The position numbers and the translations under genes are program-made. A DNA stretch of 64,000 nt from Allomyces arbusculus (taxonomy: Eukaryota; Blastocladiomycota; Blastocladiomycetes; Blastocladiales; Blastocladiaceae): contig JADHYV010000023.1 of NCBI GenBank assembly GCA_027604705.1, positions 248,001-312,000 on the forward strand, in the 5' to 3' direction. Positions 31,368 to 45,424 of this stretch are shown piece by piece (the first letter of the stretch is position 1; each line of letters starts with the position of its first letter). The notes beneath the pieces are model-generated. The model saw nothing but the letters and a program-made list of their open reading frames with translations, did no database searches and had not been told where the DNA came from.

Positions 31368-34225
31368 ATGCGCTCCAGCTTGGCCGCACCACGAGCCGCA
31401 GGACGACCACAAAGGACCAGCAGCGCCGCGGCCCAACAGGCAGCAGCACCGGCGACGCGAACTAGGACCACTTCATCTCCAAGCACCCACCATGACCCGA
31501 CTTCCACTTCAGCAGCAACACCGACCAGGCCAACGTCCATGCATCCGCCGGTCACGTCGGCAGCGACTGCCCCCGCGCCTGTGTTTGCACGGCTCCCAAT
31601 CAACGCCGATCACAGCGTCGTCTTCGAAGAACCTGCTGCGGGTCATGTCATGCTGTGGTACGCCGCGCATGCGGTGGACAATGTTCGTTGTAGAGAACTA
31701 CGCTCATTGAAGTGTTCATGCTGCGCAGGGATGCGACGCCCATTGGTGACGCCGTGACTATCGACTCCATCACGTTTACCAAGGACGTGTCGGTGCGCAT
31801 GGCCGTCTCGGCGCTCGAATCGCTCCAGGCCCACGTGCGACGCGAAACATCAACCAAGAACCACGAGATTGTCGGGTTCATGATCTCGCCGCAGCAGGCA
31901 GTCACAGCCACGTCGGCGGCCCGATTAATCGAGTTTGATTGCTTTGACAAGGGTGTGCGCGTTGGTTCAGGGCTCGAGCCGACGACGGGCCGCGGGACAC
32001 CGGTGCCGGTTTGGATTTGTATTTTGGCGACGTAGTGGGCAGGCTGTTGGCGGTGGTGCTTACAATGCGTGTCGTGGTAGGTGTACTTAGTCCAAGACTC
32101 GGAGTCGAGGCTATTGCACCAGCTCAAGGTCCGTTTCCGCATTTCTCGACTCGCGGTATCTTGGCCGACGGAACTTAACGCGGGGTCTCGTGCAGTCGGA
32201 CCGCTCGCTCCATCTCTTTGCCTACAACGCCAATCTGCACAAGATTTCATGTTCGTGTCGTTGACCCTTCCCCGCCGGCTTTCTCCGTTAATCCTGACTG
32301 TTTCTTTATCCAATAGTTCTCCAGCTGTCCCCGCGCTACAAACTGCACTTCACTCCGATCATTCCACTGGGCCTTGTCAACAATAGCGTCGCCGCGAAAC
32401 TGCAATCCTCGGCCGTCCCGCGCACGCCCGCTTCGGGTTACCTCGCCATTAACCGCGCGCGACGCGCTTACCTCCTGCGGCGCGAAGAGACCAACCTCCG
32501 CCTCGCTGGCTTGTACGCCCCCTCCCTTCCATCCTCCTTCCCTCCCATTCATCCACTTACCCCACTCTCCACCCCAGGTGGATCGCTGGCACCAAAGACA
32601 CCTCGCCGACCCGCGCCGTCTTCGACGAGTGCGTCGCATTCACGCTCAACGGCATCCCAAAAGCCACCGAGTCGCGGTTCCTGCTCGCGCTGTTCCCGGC
32701 CGATTCCTCGACCGATTACTCGTTCTTTCAGTGGCACCTAGGCCGCGACGCGTTCTTGTGCCACGCGGCCGAGTTCCGGCCCGCGACGGGCAGGTACATC
32801 ACGAGCGCGTTGCGCGCGCTCGACGTGCTGGGACTCACACGGCCGTACGCCCCGCCCCCGCCCGTCGCCGTGCCCGCGCCCGAGGATGACGGAGAGGATC
32901 TTGAAGTTACGCGCGAACCGTCGAGCGTTGCATCGGCGAGCGTTCTCGTGCACGCGCCGGGATCGTCACCGCAACCTGGTGCCGCGACCACGGCGACCGC
33001 ATCGAGCCCGCACATTGCCAGACCAGCGCCCACGTCAACCGCGTTGAGCCCGCACGTCACGCCACCGCATGCGCGTACCGTTTCCGGCATAACGGCAACG
33101 ACCACTGCGGCAGACCCGCCGGCCACGACCTCAACCCGCGCCGCGACCCCAACCGCCCCCGCGACCGATTCGGTCGCGAGCCTACACCAAATGGTCTGGC
33201 TGCTCATGCAGCAGGTGCAGCACTTGCAGGAACACCAAATGCGTGCCGGGTTCCACGCGCCGCAGCCATCGCCACCACCGCCCCCAAGGGTCGCGACGAC
33301 GCAGTCGGTTGGCGTGAACACGTCGTTTTGCTCGACGCGGTCGGTCGCGATCAACACGTCGTTTGACGGCATTGCACCGAGCGCTGCCGCCGCTGCACCT
33401 GCGGTGCCTATCCCCGTCCATGTTACGGTGCACAGCGACGCACCGCTGTCCGCGGCCGACCTCCTGCCCGACCCGCCCCGTGCGCGCGCGCCGTCCCCCG
33501 CACGCCGGTCCCACAGGCCGCGGTCCTACTCGCCGTCTCTGTCCATGACCTCGTTTTCGTCCGAGTCCATCAGCCAGTTACTTGAGAGCGTCACGCACCT
33601 CGGTGACGAGAGCTTATCGCTTGCCGCTGGCTCGGACGACGGTGTCGGTGCACCCAGGTCCGACGATGATGACGATGAGGACGCCACGGCCGAACGCACG
33701 TGCCAGGCAATCGCGTCGCGCGTCGTCTCGGCCGACGACCGTTTCATATTGACGGCCGACGATTTGGCCGCGCTTGACGCGTCGTCGCCGCGGCGGAGCG
33801 GGTCATCAAGGAGACGGCCGCGGTCAAGCGTCTCTTCCCGGTCCAGTTCCGGATCGTTGGCTTCGTCCATGTCGCCGCTCTCGGTACGGTCGGCCGGGTC
33901 GCCGCCACCACCGCCACGGCCGCCGTCGATGAGGTCGGTCCACCACGATCACGACCGGGCGCCGCACGCGGCGGCAGCGGCGGTGCATGGGCACTTGCAC
34001 CGGCGGCATCGGCACCACCACCACCACCACCATGCGCCGCGCGCGCAGTCTCCGCCATCGCAGCCGCTGAGTTACCCCGTGACGCCGCCGCGGGTCGCAG
34101 CCCTGGTCGCGTCGGCCATAACGACGTCGTCGCCATCGAGCACAGCATCGCTTGATGCGACCGTGGCCGATCTCGATATGAGCATGGCCACGGTGGAGTA
34201 CTTGAAAAAGTACGGCTTGTTGTAA
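31368..34225 (+). CDS. STIL: STIL homologue (centriole assembly; Ana2/SAS-5/STIL family)
   Basis: Six exons: 31368-31657, 31729-about 32008, 32081-32128, 32196-32250, 32317-32512, 32578-34225, encoding about 838 residues in phase; the exon 2 donor is the least certain. The N-terminal half follows the STIL_N order: GHVMLWDATPIGDAVTI, the helix ALESLQAHVRR, IVGFMISPQQ, FTPIIPLGLVNNSVAAKLQ, SGYLAINRARRAYLL and LRLAGLWIAGT. The last two parallel human STIL GYLTMDQTRKLLLVL and LPLVGIWLSG. A second diagnostic is the extreme C-terminus MATVEYLKKYGLL, which fits the conserved motif near the end of STIL proteins. The middle is a Pro/Ala/Ser-rich disordered region with a His-rich patch (about 34000-34035). 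STIL proteins recruit SAS-6 under Plk4 control to start a new centriole, so a fungus carrying it should build centrioles and a flagellum. Confidence 0.78.
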
Positions 34226-35256
34226 AAAAAGGCGGTGGCCGTATTGTTGGGTGTTAGTGGGTGTGGTTTGGATTCTGGGGCTGCTGGAAATGAAATGAAC
34301 AGACATGTGGATCCTGCGCCTTGACCTCCAGACAGAGGGACCAGATTAATCTGGTATGATTGGGATCGCGACACAACGACGCGGATGAACACGGGCGACA
34401 ACGACAGCAGAGATGAAGAGAGCCAGACCAGATGCATTGACACGCCGAGTAACAGGGCACGTTGCGCGCCCTGCACTCATGTATATCGCGCCAACCAAAC
34501 CACCAGGAACGACAGGGAGAGACGAGGGGAGAGACGACCGCCGAGCATACCAGATGATAATGAGGATGAAATGGAGAGGAAGAGGAAAGGAAGAGGGAGA
34601 GGGAGGAGGGAGGGGGGGGAGGGGAAGAGGTCAAGGGAGGAGCAAGGGGAAGTGGGGCAATACCAGTCCCAATCAGGCGCGGCATCACGGCACCCGCCTA
34701 CCGCCCACTCCCTTGGCCAGCTACGAATACGAACCGGAAACACGAACGAAACGACAAACGACCACGAGAGCGAAAGCGAGCACGAGCACGGGAAGGAGAA
34801 ACGCGAGGAAGAAGAGCAGCACGGACGACAGCAGCAACAAGACGGGGTCGCGAGCCGCGAGGGACCGCCATACAAAGAGCCCCTCAACTGCGCGGTCCAC
34901 GCCCAAACACGAAAGAAACATGCCAAAAAGAAAACAACACCGAGCCACAGTGAGAGAAAAGGGAAGGAACAACAAAACACACGAGGAGGGGACGACCAAA
35001 AGGACAGATGATGATGAGCGGTCCGCATGCCACCAAACACAAAAGACACCGCGCATGATCGCTGCCGTTCGCACGGCCGCCCACTCTCGGCTTCACGCTC
35101 ACGCTTCACTTGAAATACTCTTGGTGTGCTGCTGCTCCGTGGCCGAGACCGCCGTCACGCCCGTGCCCGGACCCGCGGCCGCAGTGGCCGTTGGTTGGGG
35201 GACAAGGGCAGAAACGAGCGCCGCGACACACTTGCAAATGATGTCGACGGGACCAC
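34226..35256. other. Convergent 3' spacer between STIL and PABP
   Basis: This 1.03 kb region lies between two stop codons facing each other. It contains a strongly purine-biased stretch (GA-rich, about 34555-34640). Open frames across it on the plus strand are low-complexity Arg/Lys/Glu and look like composition, not genes. Both 3' UTRs are expected here. Confidence 0.45.
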
Positions 35257-38225
<2,969 letters not shown>

Positions 38226-40271
38226 ATGCTGGCACAGACCACCGCCAAGAAGCCCAAGTCGCCGGCCAAGGCATTGACGACGACCGCCGCGACGACCGCT
38301 GGGAGCGCGGCCATCACTTCTCTGAACGGAAAGAAGACGCCGACCAAATCTGCACCCGCATTAGCAACGACGCGTAGCCCGGCATCAACGTCCAAGGCGA
38401 CAAGCTTACGCTCTCCGATGCCGGCGGGATCGGCGGCAAGGCCTAAGTCGCCCGCTGCGCCTGCGCGAGAGGCCGCAAAGTCGGCGTATACAGCGCGAGC
38501 GGCTCGCAGCTCGTCTCCCTCGACCACGGCCGCACCCTCAGCGTCTCCCAAATTGACGACACGCTCGCCCGCTGCAGCCTCGAAACTGTCCACCCAGTCG
38601 AAACCGGCAACGCCCGCTCCGGCTCGTTCCACGAGCACCTCGGCAAGTTCGGCGTCACCAGTCCGTGCGCTCGCCAAGCTGGCCCCGTCGAGCTCAGCAA
38701 CCACCAAGCGCGAGGCCAGCACTGAGTCTCGTTCCACTGGTGCACCAGCACGTCCGTCCCGGGCCACCGTGACTCATGCCGGCACCGGCAGGCCGACCTC
38801 GCCCGCGGTTCGGGCCAGTTCGGGGAGCCAACCACTCCGCACTCCCCCGCGCAAACCCGCAGCAAGCCCCGTGCTCGACGGCACGACCCGTCCTGTGAAG
38901 TCGAGAGCGTCGGCTCGTACACCGGTCAAGTCGAGCTCGGCAACCACCAAGCGCGATGCCAATACTGAGACTCGCACTGCTGCCCTCGCGACAGTACGAC
39001 CGCCGCGAACCAGTGCAGGTCCTGCCGGTAGTCGGTTGACCTTGCCCGTGGTTCGCGCCGGCGCCGGGAGCGAGCCACCGCAGCAGGTGGTACCACGTCC
39101 TCCCGTACGCAAGCCCATCGACAGCCCCACGGCCCAGCCAGCCAAGTCAAGTGCGTTGGTCCGCATGCCCGCCAAGCCGACCCTGTCGGGATCGGCCACC
39201 GCCACTAAACGCGACCCCAGCACTGAATCTCGTGCCCCCGCTCCAACTGTGCGTCCGTCGCAGAGTAGTGCAACTCGTGCCAGTCGGCCAACCTCGCCCG
39301 CAGCTCGCACCAGAACTGCAGGCGACCTGCCACGGGCGCCGACGCGCAAGTCTGCGACCGGCCCCGTGCACGATGGAGCGAGTCGGCCAGCTCCCACGAC
39401 ACCTGCGGCATCGAGCGTGTCGCGCTCACCGAAATCTTCGGCGGCACCGAAACCAACCTCGATGCCAATGACGCCGAATCGCATTGCGCGACCCACCCAA
39501 TCACCGAGCCGCAGCTCGACCACCGACGTGCGCGGATCTCGCACTTCGGTCGTGTCGCCCTCGCCTGCACGCTCGCCACCAGCATCCTCTCCGCGCCGCA
39601 CCTCAGTCGTGGCCTCTAGTGCCACACCAACCTCGCGAAAAGCAGCGACGAGCACGTGTTCGGGACCAGCACGCGCTCGTGGTCCAGCTGATGCACCTAC
39701 CCGTTCTACCACGGCACCCGGTTCGAGCAGCACGACCCCGAATGGTGCCAGCCCGCGGCGTCGCACTCCGTCAGGATCACAGTCTCCACGCCACGATCCA
39801 CCGCGTCGGGACTCTCCCGTGACGGCCGAGACGGCCGACCCGGCCGGCGAAGAGGCGCTGCAGGAGCTCCTGCTGCTCATGCTGCAGCGCAAGTACGACG
39901 AGGCTCTCGTTGCCGTGCGGAAACGTACGTTGTAGTTCACATTTTGGTTCGAAGTTGATGTTGTTTCTCACACTCGCAGCGCAGTGGCCGTCTTGTTCCC
40001 GGACCACCCGACGATCCGCGACTACGCCGCGACGCTGCCCAAGTACATTGCGCACAAAGCCGAGGAAGCTGCCAAAGCAGAGCTCGAGGTGAGTTCCGAC
40101 CACGGCGGCGAGGAAGAAGGGGATTCGGAGGACGAGGATTCGGGTGAGGATCATTCTGCGTTGTCCGAGTCGGAGCTGGAGTCAGGAACAGACACAGAGG
40201 AGGACCAAGTGGATGGTCACGATGCGGCGGATACAACACGGGCGCGTGTGGGGGCTGGCCCAAGTGTCTAA
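38226..40271 (+). CDS. ERICH2-like protein (long disordered region plus C-terminal helical and Glu-rich domain)
   Basis: Two exons, 38226-39924 and 39985-40271, encode 661 residues. About 540 residues are Ser/Pro/Thr/Ala/Arg-rich and contain at least three degenerate repeats of the form SATTKREASTESR, SATTKRDANTETR, ATATKRDPSTESR. The conserved part is the end: EEALQELLLLMLQRKYDEAL, VAVRK joined by splicing to LAVLFPDHPTIRDYAATLPK, then a long Glu/Asp/Ser tail. This order, a TPR-like helical pair followed by an acidic tail, resembles animal glutamate-rich protein 2 (ERICH2), whose relatives occur mainly in flagellated organisms; the identification rests on pattern memory, not a search. The basic, Ser/Pro-rich body could bind microtubules or be phosphorylated, but that is speculation. 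The start MLAQTTAKKPKSPAK is preferred over an upstream in-frame ATG at 37959. Confidence 0.55.
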
Positions 40272-40477
40272 GTAACACTGACGGTGAGGTGAGGACTGAA
40301 CGAGGTGTGACTCGGGATGAACCAGATTGGGACGCCTTTGCTTTCCTCGAAGGGTGAAGAGGCCGGCCGCACCCTTAACTCATTGAATTTAACAAACGGA
40401 CTCGGCCAATCACAAAAAAGAGCATTCCTAGTCTCAGAGCGTACTCATCCAGCGCACCCACCCTGCGCAACCCCCGA

Positions 40478-42191
40478 TCATGAATACTGCCGATTCACAT
40501 TCACCAAAATCTCCTGCACATGCCCATGCATCTGCTCGAGCGATACCGCATCGGCCGCAAACAACACGTGCAACTCCTGATCCGGGTCCGCGCGCGCATA
40601 GTACCAGTAATACTCGCGCAGGTACGTGACCTCCCTGGTGCCAGCCACCGCAAGCGCCGACTTGGCCTCCCCAAACAGCGCCCAAAACGTCGCATACAGC
40701 TCGCGCGTCTGAATTTCCGGCAAGGGCCGCGGCCGCGGGAACGTGACTGTCCCCGACTTGGTATGTGCGTGCAGGAACAGCAGCGTCTCGCGCTTGGCGA
40801 ATTGCCGCAAGAGGGCCGGTTTCTCCTCACTCGGTAATTCGAGCCGCGCGTACAGGAAGACCGATTGGAATTCGGTCAGCTTGTGCAGGAGCGTTGCGAG
40901 TGGGGTTGAGCATGCGCCCGCGGTCGTGACGGCCGGCGCGTGCGTCGTCATGCCACCGGACACGTCGCCGAGGAGCAGGTCCGTTGGAGCCGTTGTGGTT
41001 GTGTTGGTGATGTCGTTGTGGAGACCGGTGGGGGACGGGTCAACGCTGTCGAGATGACACAGGAGCGCGAGCGTGTAGGAGGCGAGCCGCATTCGGATCA
41101 GGCCGAACCAGCTGGCCGTCATGAAGACGGGTGTGTAGCTGAGCGCCTGGTGCCGGAGCGGGCGCGCGCGATGTAGGTACAGGATCTGGAGGAAGGAGCG
41201 CGGTCAATCGACGGTAGCGATGATCGGCGCGACGGAGAGCGAGATCAGACGAACCTGCCGCGACTGGTCCAGCTCGAACCGGGAAAAGATGACCGAGTCT
41301 TCAATTAACAGCATCGACCCGTTGTTGCAAATACCCTGGATCGACTCGAGGTAGACGAGCAGCTTGTCGAGCCGCAACCGCGTCTCGGCCTTGATTGGGG
41401 CCTGGACAGGTGAAGAAGGCTCGTCAGCTCTGGCGGTGGCGGAAACAAGCCGTCACAAATCGCGGCACGGACCTTGAGCAGTCCGCCGACGGCAACGCAC
41501 GGGTCCTGCATCCCGGCGGTGCAGAGCATCTCAATAATGTCCTGGCACCCGTCAAAGTCGACGCTGTCGCTGGACCACGTGTCGGGATGGCCAAAAAGCA
41601 TCTGGTTTGAATCGGCCGGCGCGTCAGTTGGTGAACCAAGCAAGTCCAGTGGCGCCCACAGTGGACCAGACGGACCTGAGAGCATCTGATCAGCTCGACC
41701 AGGATATTAGAAGCGACTGTGAACGGGACGGCATTGTTGACGTGCGCGAGGAAGATGTACTATGGCCGGTCGTCGATTCGCGTCAGCGCGACGGTGGCGA
41801 CGCGGCGGGTTAGAATCAAGATCATTCGTACGTCGCCGGCCAGACGTAGAACAATCCGTGATCGTTGGCAGACGACTTGCTGGATTTCTTCGCGCAGGAG
41901 CGCGCGACAGAGGTTGGGGAGCGACGACGCAAATCCCGTGACAATGCTGTTGGGGAAGCACGAAACAATAAGGCGACGAGGCCATGACGACAGGAACGTG
42001 GTTGTGTTCTTTGCGCGAAAACGTACTTGCGCTCAAGCGGATCGCCTTGGACTGGATCGCGGCGTGTCCGAGTCAGTGCTCGGTGTCTGTGTGGTGCTGT
42101 TCGGGCCGGGCACTGTGGCGCACGGTAATGTCGTACAGTTGCGAGAAAAGAGGATGCGCCCGGTTTTGTGCAGAATGTAAAAGTTGCGCAT
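40478..42191 (-). CDS. Trilongin protein, Fuzzy-like (CPLANE / Mon1-Ccz1 superfamily)
   Basis: Seven exons (minus): 42137-42191, 42027-42051, 41832-41946, 41676-41759, 41473-41601, 41255-41401, 40478-41185, all in phase, giving 420 residues; human FUZ has 418. The first longin starts MRNFYILHKTGRILFSRN and continues RNIVTGFASSLPNLCRALL, SRIVLRLAGDYIFLAHV. A second follows with NNGSMLLIEDSVIFSRFELDQ. The third ends REYYWYYARADPDQELHVLF, the usual closing strand-helix of this superfamily. Length, three longin-like units and the segment ALLRQFAKRETLLF fit Fuzzy best; Mon1 or Ccz1 are alternatives. Fuzzy acts with Inturned as a GEF-like complex for ciliary Rab23/Rsg1 and basal-body docking in animals. 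In a zoosporic fungus that would fit flagellum assembly. Exon 2 is only 25 nt. Confidence 0.6.
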
Positions 42192-43409
42192 GATGTTGCC
42201 GGTCTGGTGGTGATTGTTGTTGCCGTCGCGTCGCGCAGCTCCTGGCGCGCCGATTCAGCGACCGGTCCAAACGGGTTCAGGTGCTGCCGAGGGTGTGCGC
42301 TTGCTTAGCGTCAAAATTCGGCGTTGATTACAGGCGTTCGCTGATGGGGCTCTTCAGAAGAGGCCGCGGTCGTTGACAAGCATTTCCAGCCATCGTTCAC
42401 GTCGTACAACCCGCGACGAGCAGGCGCCGAGGATGGTTCGGCAACGATAACACGTCCATGATCGGAGCATGCGGTCCTGACGGCCTTGGCGCAGGTCCTC
42501 ATGTGGTCGACCCAAGGAACGCACCAGCCGGCGTGAAGAACAGCGCTGCAACAAGGCGAAAAGGCGGGGCATGCGGGAAACGCGGTCACGTTTCCAATGT
42601 CATGGACGCCAGTTACTCGATCTGGGCTTTGCCCTAACCCTTTTCGCCTCTTGTTGCTGAGGCTTTCGCAGGCTTTCGCACGGCTTTCGCACGGCTTTCG
42701 CAGGCTTTCGCACGGCTTTCGCACGGCTTTCGCTGCTTTTCGCTGTCATGTGCACATTCTCTTCATTGTCGTCGCTTCTTTGATCACCTCCACCTCACGC
42801 TTCGCCTCGTCTCTCGCTCGCGCGCGCAACGCCTAGCATGCACCAAATGACCCGCGCACAAACGAGCGCAAGGGAACCCATGGTCGCCGTCGCCACCCAC
42901 GCATGCGGCGACAAGCAATAATCGTATCATGCGCACGGATAATTATTTCGACGTTTGACGACGTTGACGTTGACCGGGTCCACAGAGGTTCATTTTGCCT
43001 CTGATCGTATCCTCGCCGTCCCCGCGCGTATAAAGACCGACAACAACCCCCAACTCCGCTCTTGCCTTCTTAAGTGCAAATCTGAAGCCCGTTGTGGTCA
43101 TTCTGTCCTCCTTTACCCCCGCTCGATTCCTCCTTGTATGTGTGACTGCCGCCTTCCCTGTTCGGTTCCCCGACCCTCGACGACGCACCTGTCCGCCACG
43201 TCCGTAAGGTCCTTCGTTCGACAAACGCTTGACCTCGGATTGGCTCGTAATGACCAAGGACGAAGCCGTTGCTCTGCGGCCCAATGTGCTCTGCGACCGG
43301 CACGCGACATCACACGAACCAGTATGGATGAGCAGTCGATATTGACGCGCTGGTTTGTTCGTTTCCCGACTTGTCACCAGTACTATCGAATCAATCAACC
43401 GCGAGCACC
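42192..43409. promoter_or_regulatory. Divergent region between the Fuzzy-like and transporter genes
   Basis: This 1.2 kb region lies between start codons pointing apart. It contains the minisatellite at 42661-42733. No gene was found: frames with repeated KPCES-type peptides come from the minisatellite. Both promoters should lie at its ends. Confidence 0.45.
42661..42733. repeat. Minisatellite, 10-11 bp unit GGCTTTCGCA(C), about 7 copies
   Basis: Seven near-perfect tandem copies of GGCTTTCGCAC, or the 10-bp form lacking the last C, lie in a row. The two lengths alternate in the order 10,11,11,10,11,11,10, which itself suggests a higher-order 32-bp unit. Confidence 0.9.
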
Positions 43410-45424
43410 ATGTCATCCTTCGTCAAGGATTTGTTCCTGACGAAGTCATTTGCCGTCCTGCGGCAAGATGCGAACGTTTCGGCAATGCGCCGCACGCTGA
43501 CAGCCAAGGATGTCATCCTCATCGGCGTCGGCGACATTATTGGCGCCGGTATTTTCGTGATTACGGGCAAGGCGGCCGCTCTGGTACAATTTACTTGCTG
43601 TAGCGACACCGAACCATCGAGAGCCCATCGTGACCCGCCTCCAAACTTGTATTTTCTAGTACGCCGGTCCCGCTATCGTGCTCAGTTTCGTGATCAGCGG
43701 TATTGCCTGTGTTTTCGCGGGTCTGGCTTACAGTGAGATGGCTGCTCTTGGTACGGCTGTTTCTCGCTCGCCGTCTCGACGCGTGAACTCGTGCTCACCG
43801 TTTCTTTCTTGTCTCTTTGTACAGTGGTACGCGCACGGCGATACTGGGGCAAATTTTTGCCCTACATGTTCCAGATTTTGACGCCTGGCGTTTTCGTTTT
43901 CGTAGCCGATTTCGGGTTCGGCCTACACGTACACCTACGCGACTATGGGCGAGGTACTGGCGTTTATCATTGGCTGGGATCTGTGCCTCGAATACCTTGC
44001 TGGTTCGTTTTCAAATTGCCGTTCCTCGCCCGCGTCGTCTCCACCCGCTCACTCTCCGAACTTCTCTTCTGTTCAGGTGCCGCGTCAGTCGCTGTCGGGT
44101 GGAGTGCCTACCTGATCTCGTTTGCCAAGTACCTCGGCGCCCAAATTCCGAACACGCTCGTGAGCGCGCCCGTCGCGTACCATTCCGACAAAGGCTTCTT
44201 TGTCGACGACTCGTGCGGCGTGATCAACCTGCCAGCGTTCCTGATCGTGCTCGCCCTGACCGTGGTCCTTTGCGTTGGCATCAAGCAGTCGGCGTGGGTG
44301 AACCACATGTTTGTCGGCATTAAGCTCGTCGTGATTCTGATGTTCTTGTTCGCCACGTTCGGCTCGATCAACCCGGACAACTGGTCTCCGTTCATCCCCG
44401 AGCCGCACAACGACCACTCGTACGGTTTCTCGGGCGTGCTGCGCGCCTCAACGCTCGTCTTCTTTGCCTACATTGGTTTCGATGCTGTCTCGACGTGCGC
44501 GCAGGAGGTCAAGCGCCCGGCGCGCGACATGCCGATCGGCATCCTCGGGTCGCTCGGCGTCTGCACCGTGCTCTACATTCTTGTGTCGCTCAACCTGACG
44601 GGTATTGCGCACTACGAGACGCTCAACTCGGCTGCTCCGCTCGCTGATGCGGTCAAGAATCTGGGCATGGGGTGGCTGAAGGTACGATTGAGCGCCGATC
44701 GGTCCGGCGGACCCGCCGTCACCCGCCATCACTCACCCCTCACTTCTCATAGATTGCTGTGAGCGTCGGGGGCATAGCTGGCCTTAGTTCCGTGATGTTA
44801 GTGTCCCTGATGGCGCAGGCTCGCGTTTTTTCCGCTATGGCGGCGGACGGGTACGTGTCAAGGACGTTGCTCCACTTTGAGTCGGTCGTTTCCCATCCGG
44901 TTGCTTCCCAGCATTACTCTGACAAATTTCACCCTTCTCCACCGTTGATTAGTCTTCTTCCGGCCTCGCTCGGCAAGATTCATCCGCGTTTTGGCACGCC
45001 GTTCGTTCCGACCATCATTTCGGGAACGACATGCGCGGTTGCCGCTGGTTTCTTGCCGCTCGACGTGCTCGGCGACATGACGAGTGCCGGCACGCTCTTT
45101 GCCTTCACGCTCGTGTCGATTTCCGTCGGCGTTCTGCGGTACACGCAGCCCGAACTCGAGCGTCCGTTCAAGGTGCCCGGCGGCCCAATTCTCGTGCCGT
45201 TCCTGGGCGCGGCGTGCGCGATCACGCTGATTGTCACGACCGGCTGGTCGACGGTCCTGCGTCTTGTGATTTGGATGGCGATTGGCCTGATCGTCTATGC
45301 CGGGTACGGGTATCGCCACTCGCGTCTGCGCAACGGCCACGGCATCCCGCTCGACGATAAGAGCGGCGTCGAGCTGTCGCAGACGGCGCTCATTGAGGAG
45401 AAGGGCCACGAGCACGCGTCGTAA
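43410..45424 (+). CDS. Cationic amino-acid transporter-type permease (APC superfamily) with a 2-nt microexon
   Basis: Seven exons: 43410-43583, 43660-43750, 43825-43826, 43906-44002, 44077-44681, 44753-44850, 44953-45424, encoding 512 residues. The order is that of APC/CAT transporters: [91 protein letters not shown] and [15 protein letters not shown], then [17 protein letters not shown], with about 12-14 hydrophobic helices. It probably imports basic or other amino acids at the plasma or vacuolar membrane. Between exons 2 and 4 the phase only works if TG at 43825-43826 is an exon: it lies between ACAG and GTACGC, and joining gives AALVPISGSAY. The intron 44851-44952 is 102 nt and open in frame, so its retention would only insert 34 residues. 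Confidence 0.88.

Noticed and set aside
42311-42836. Frames encoding repeated KPCES or TAFAR peptides
   Set aside because: They are translations of the minisatellite at 42661-42733 and have no flanking conserved sequence.
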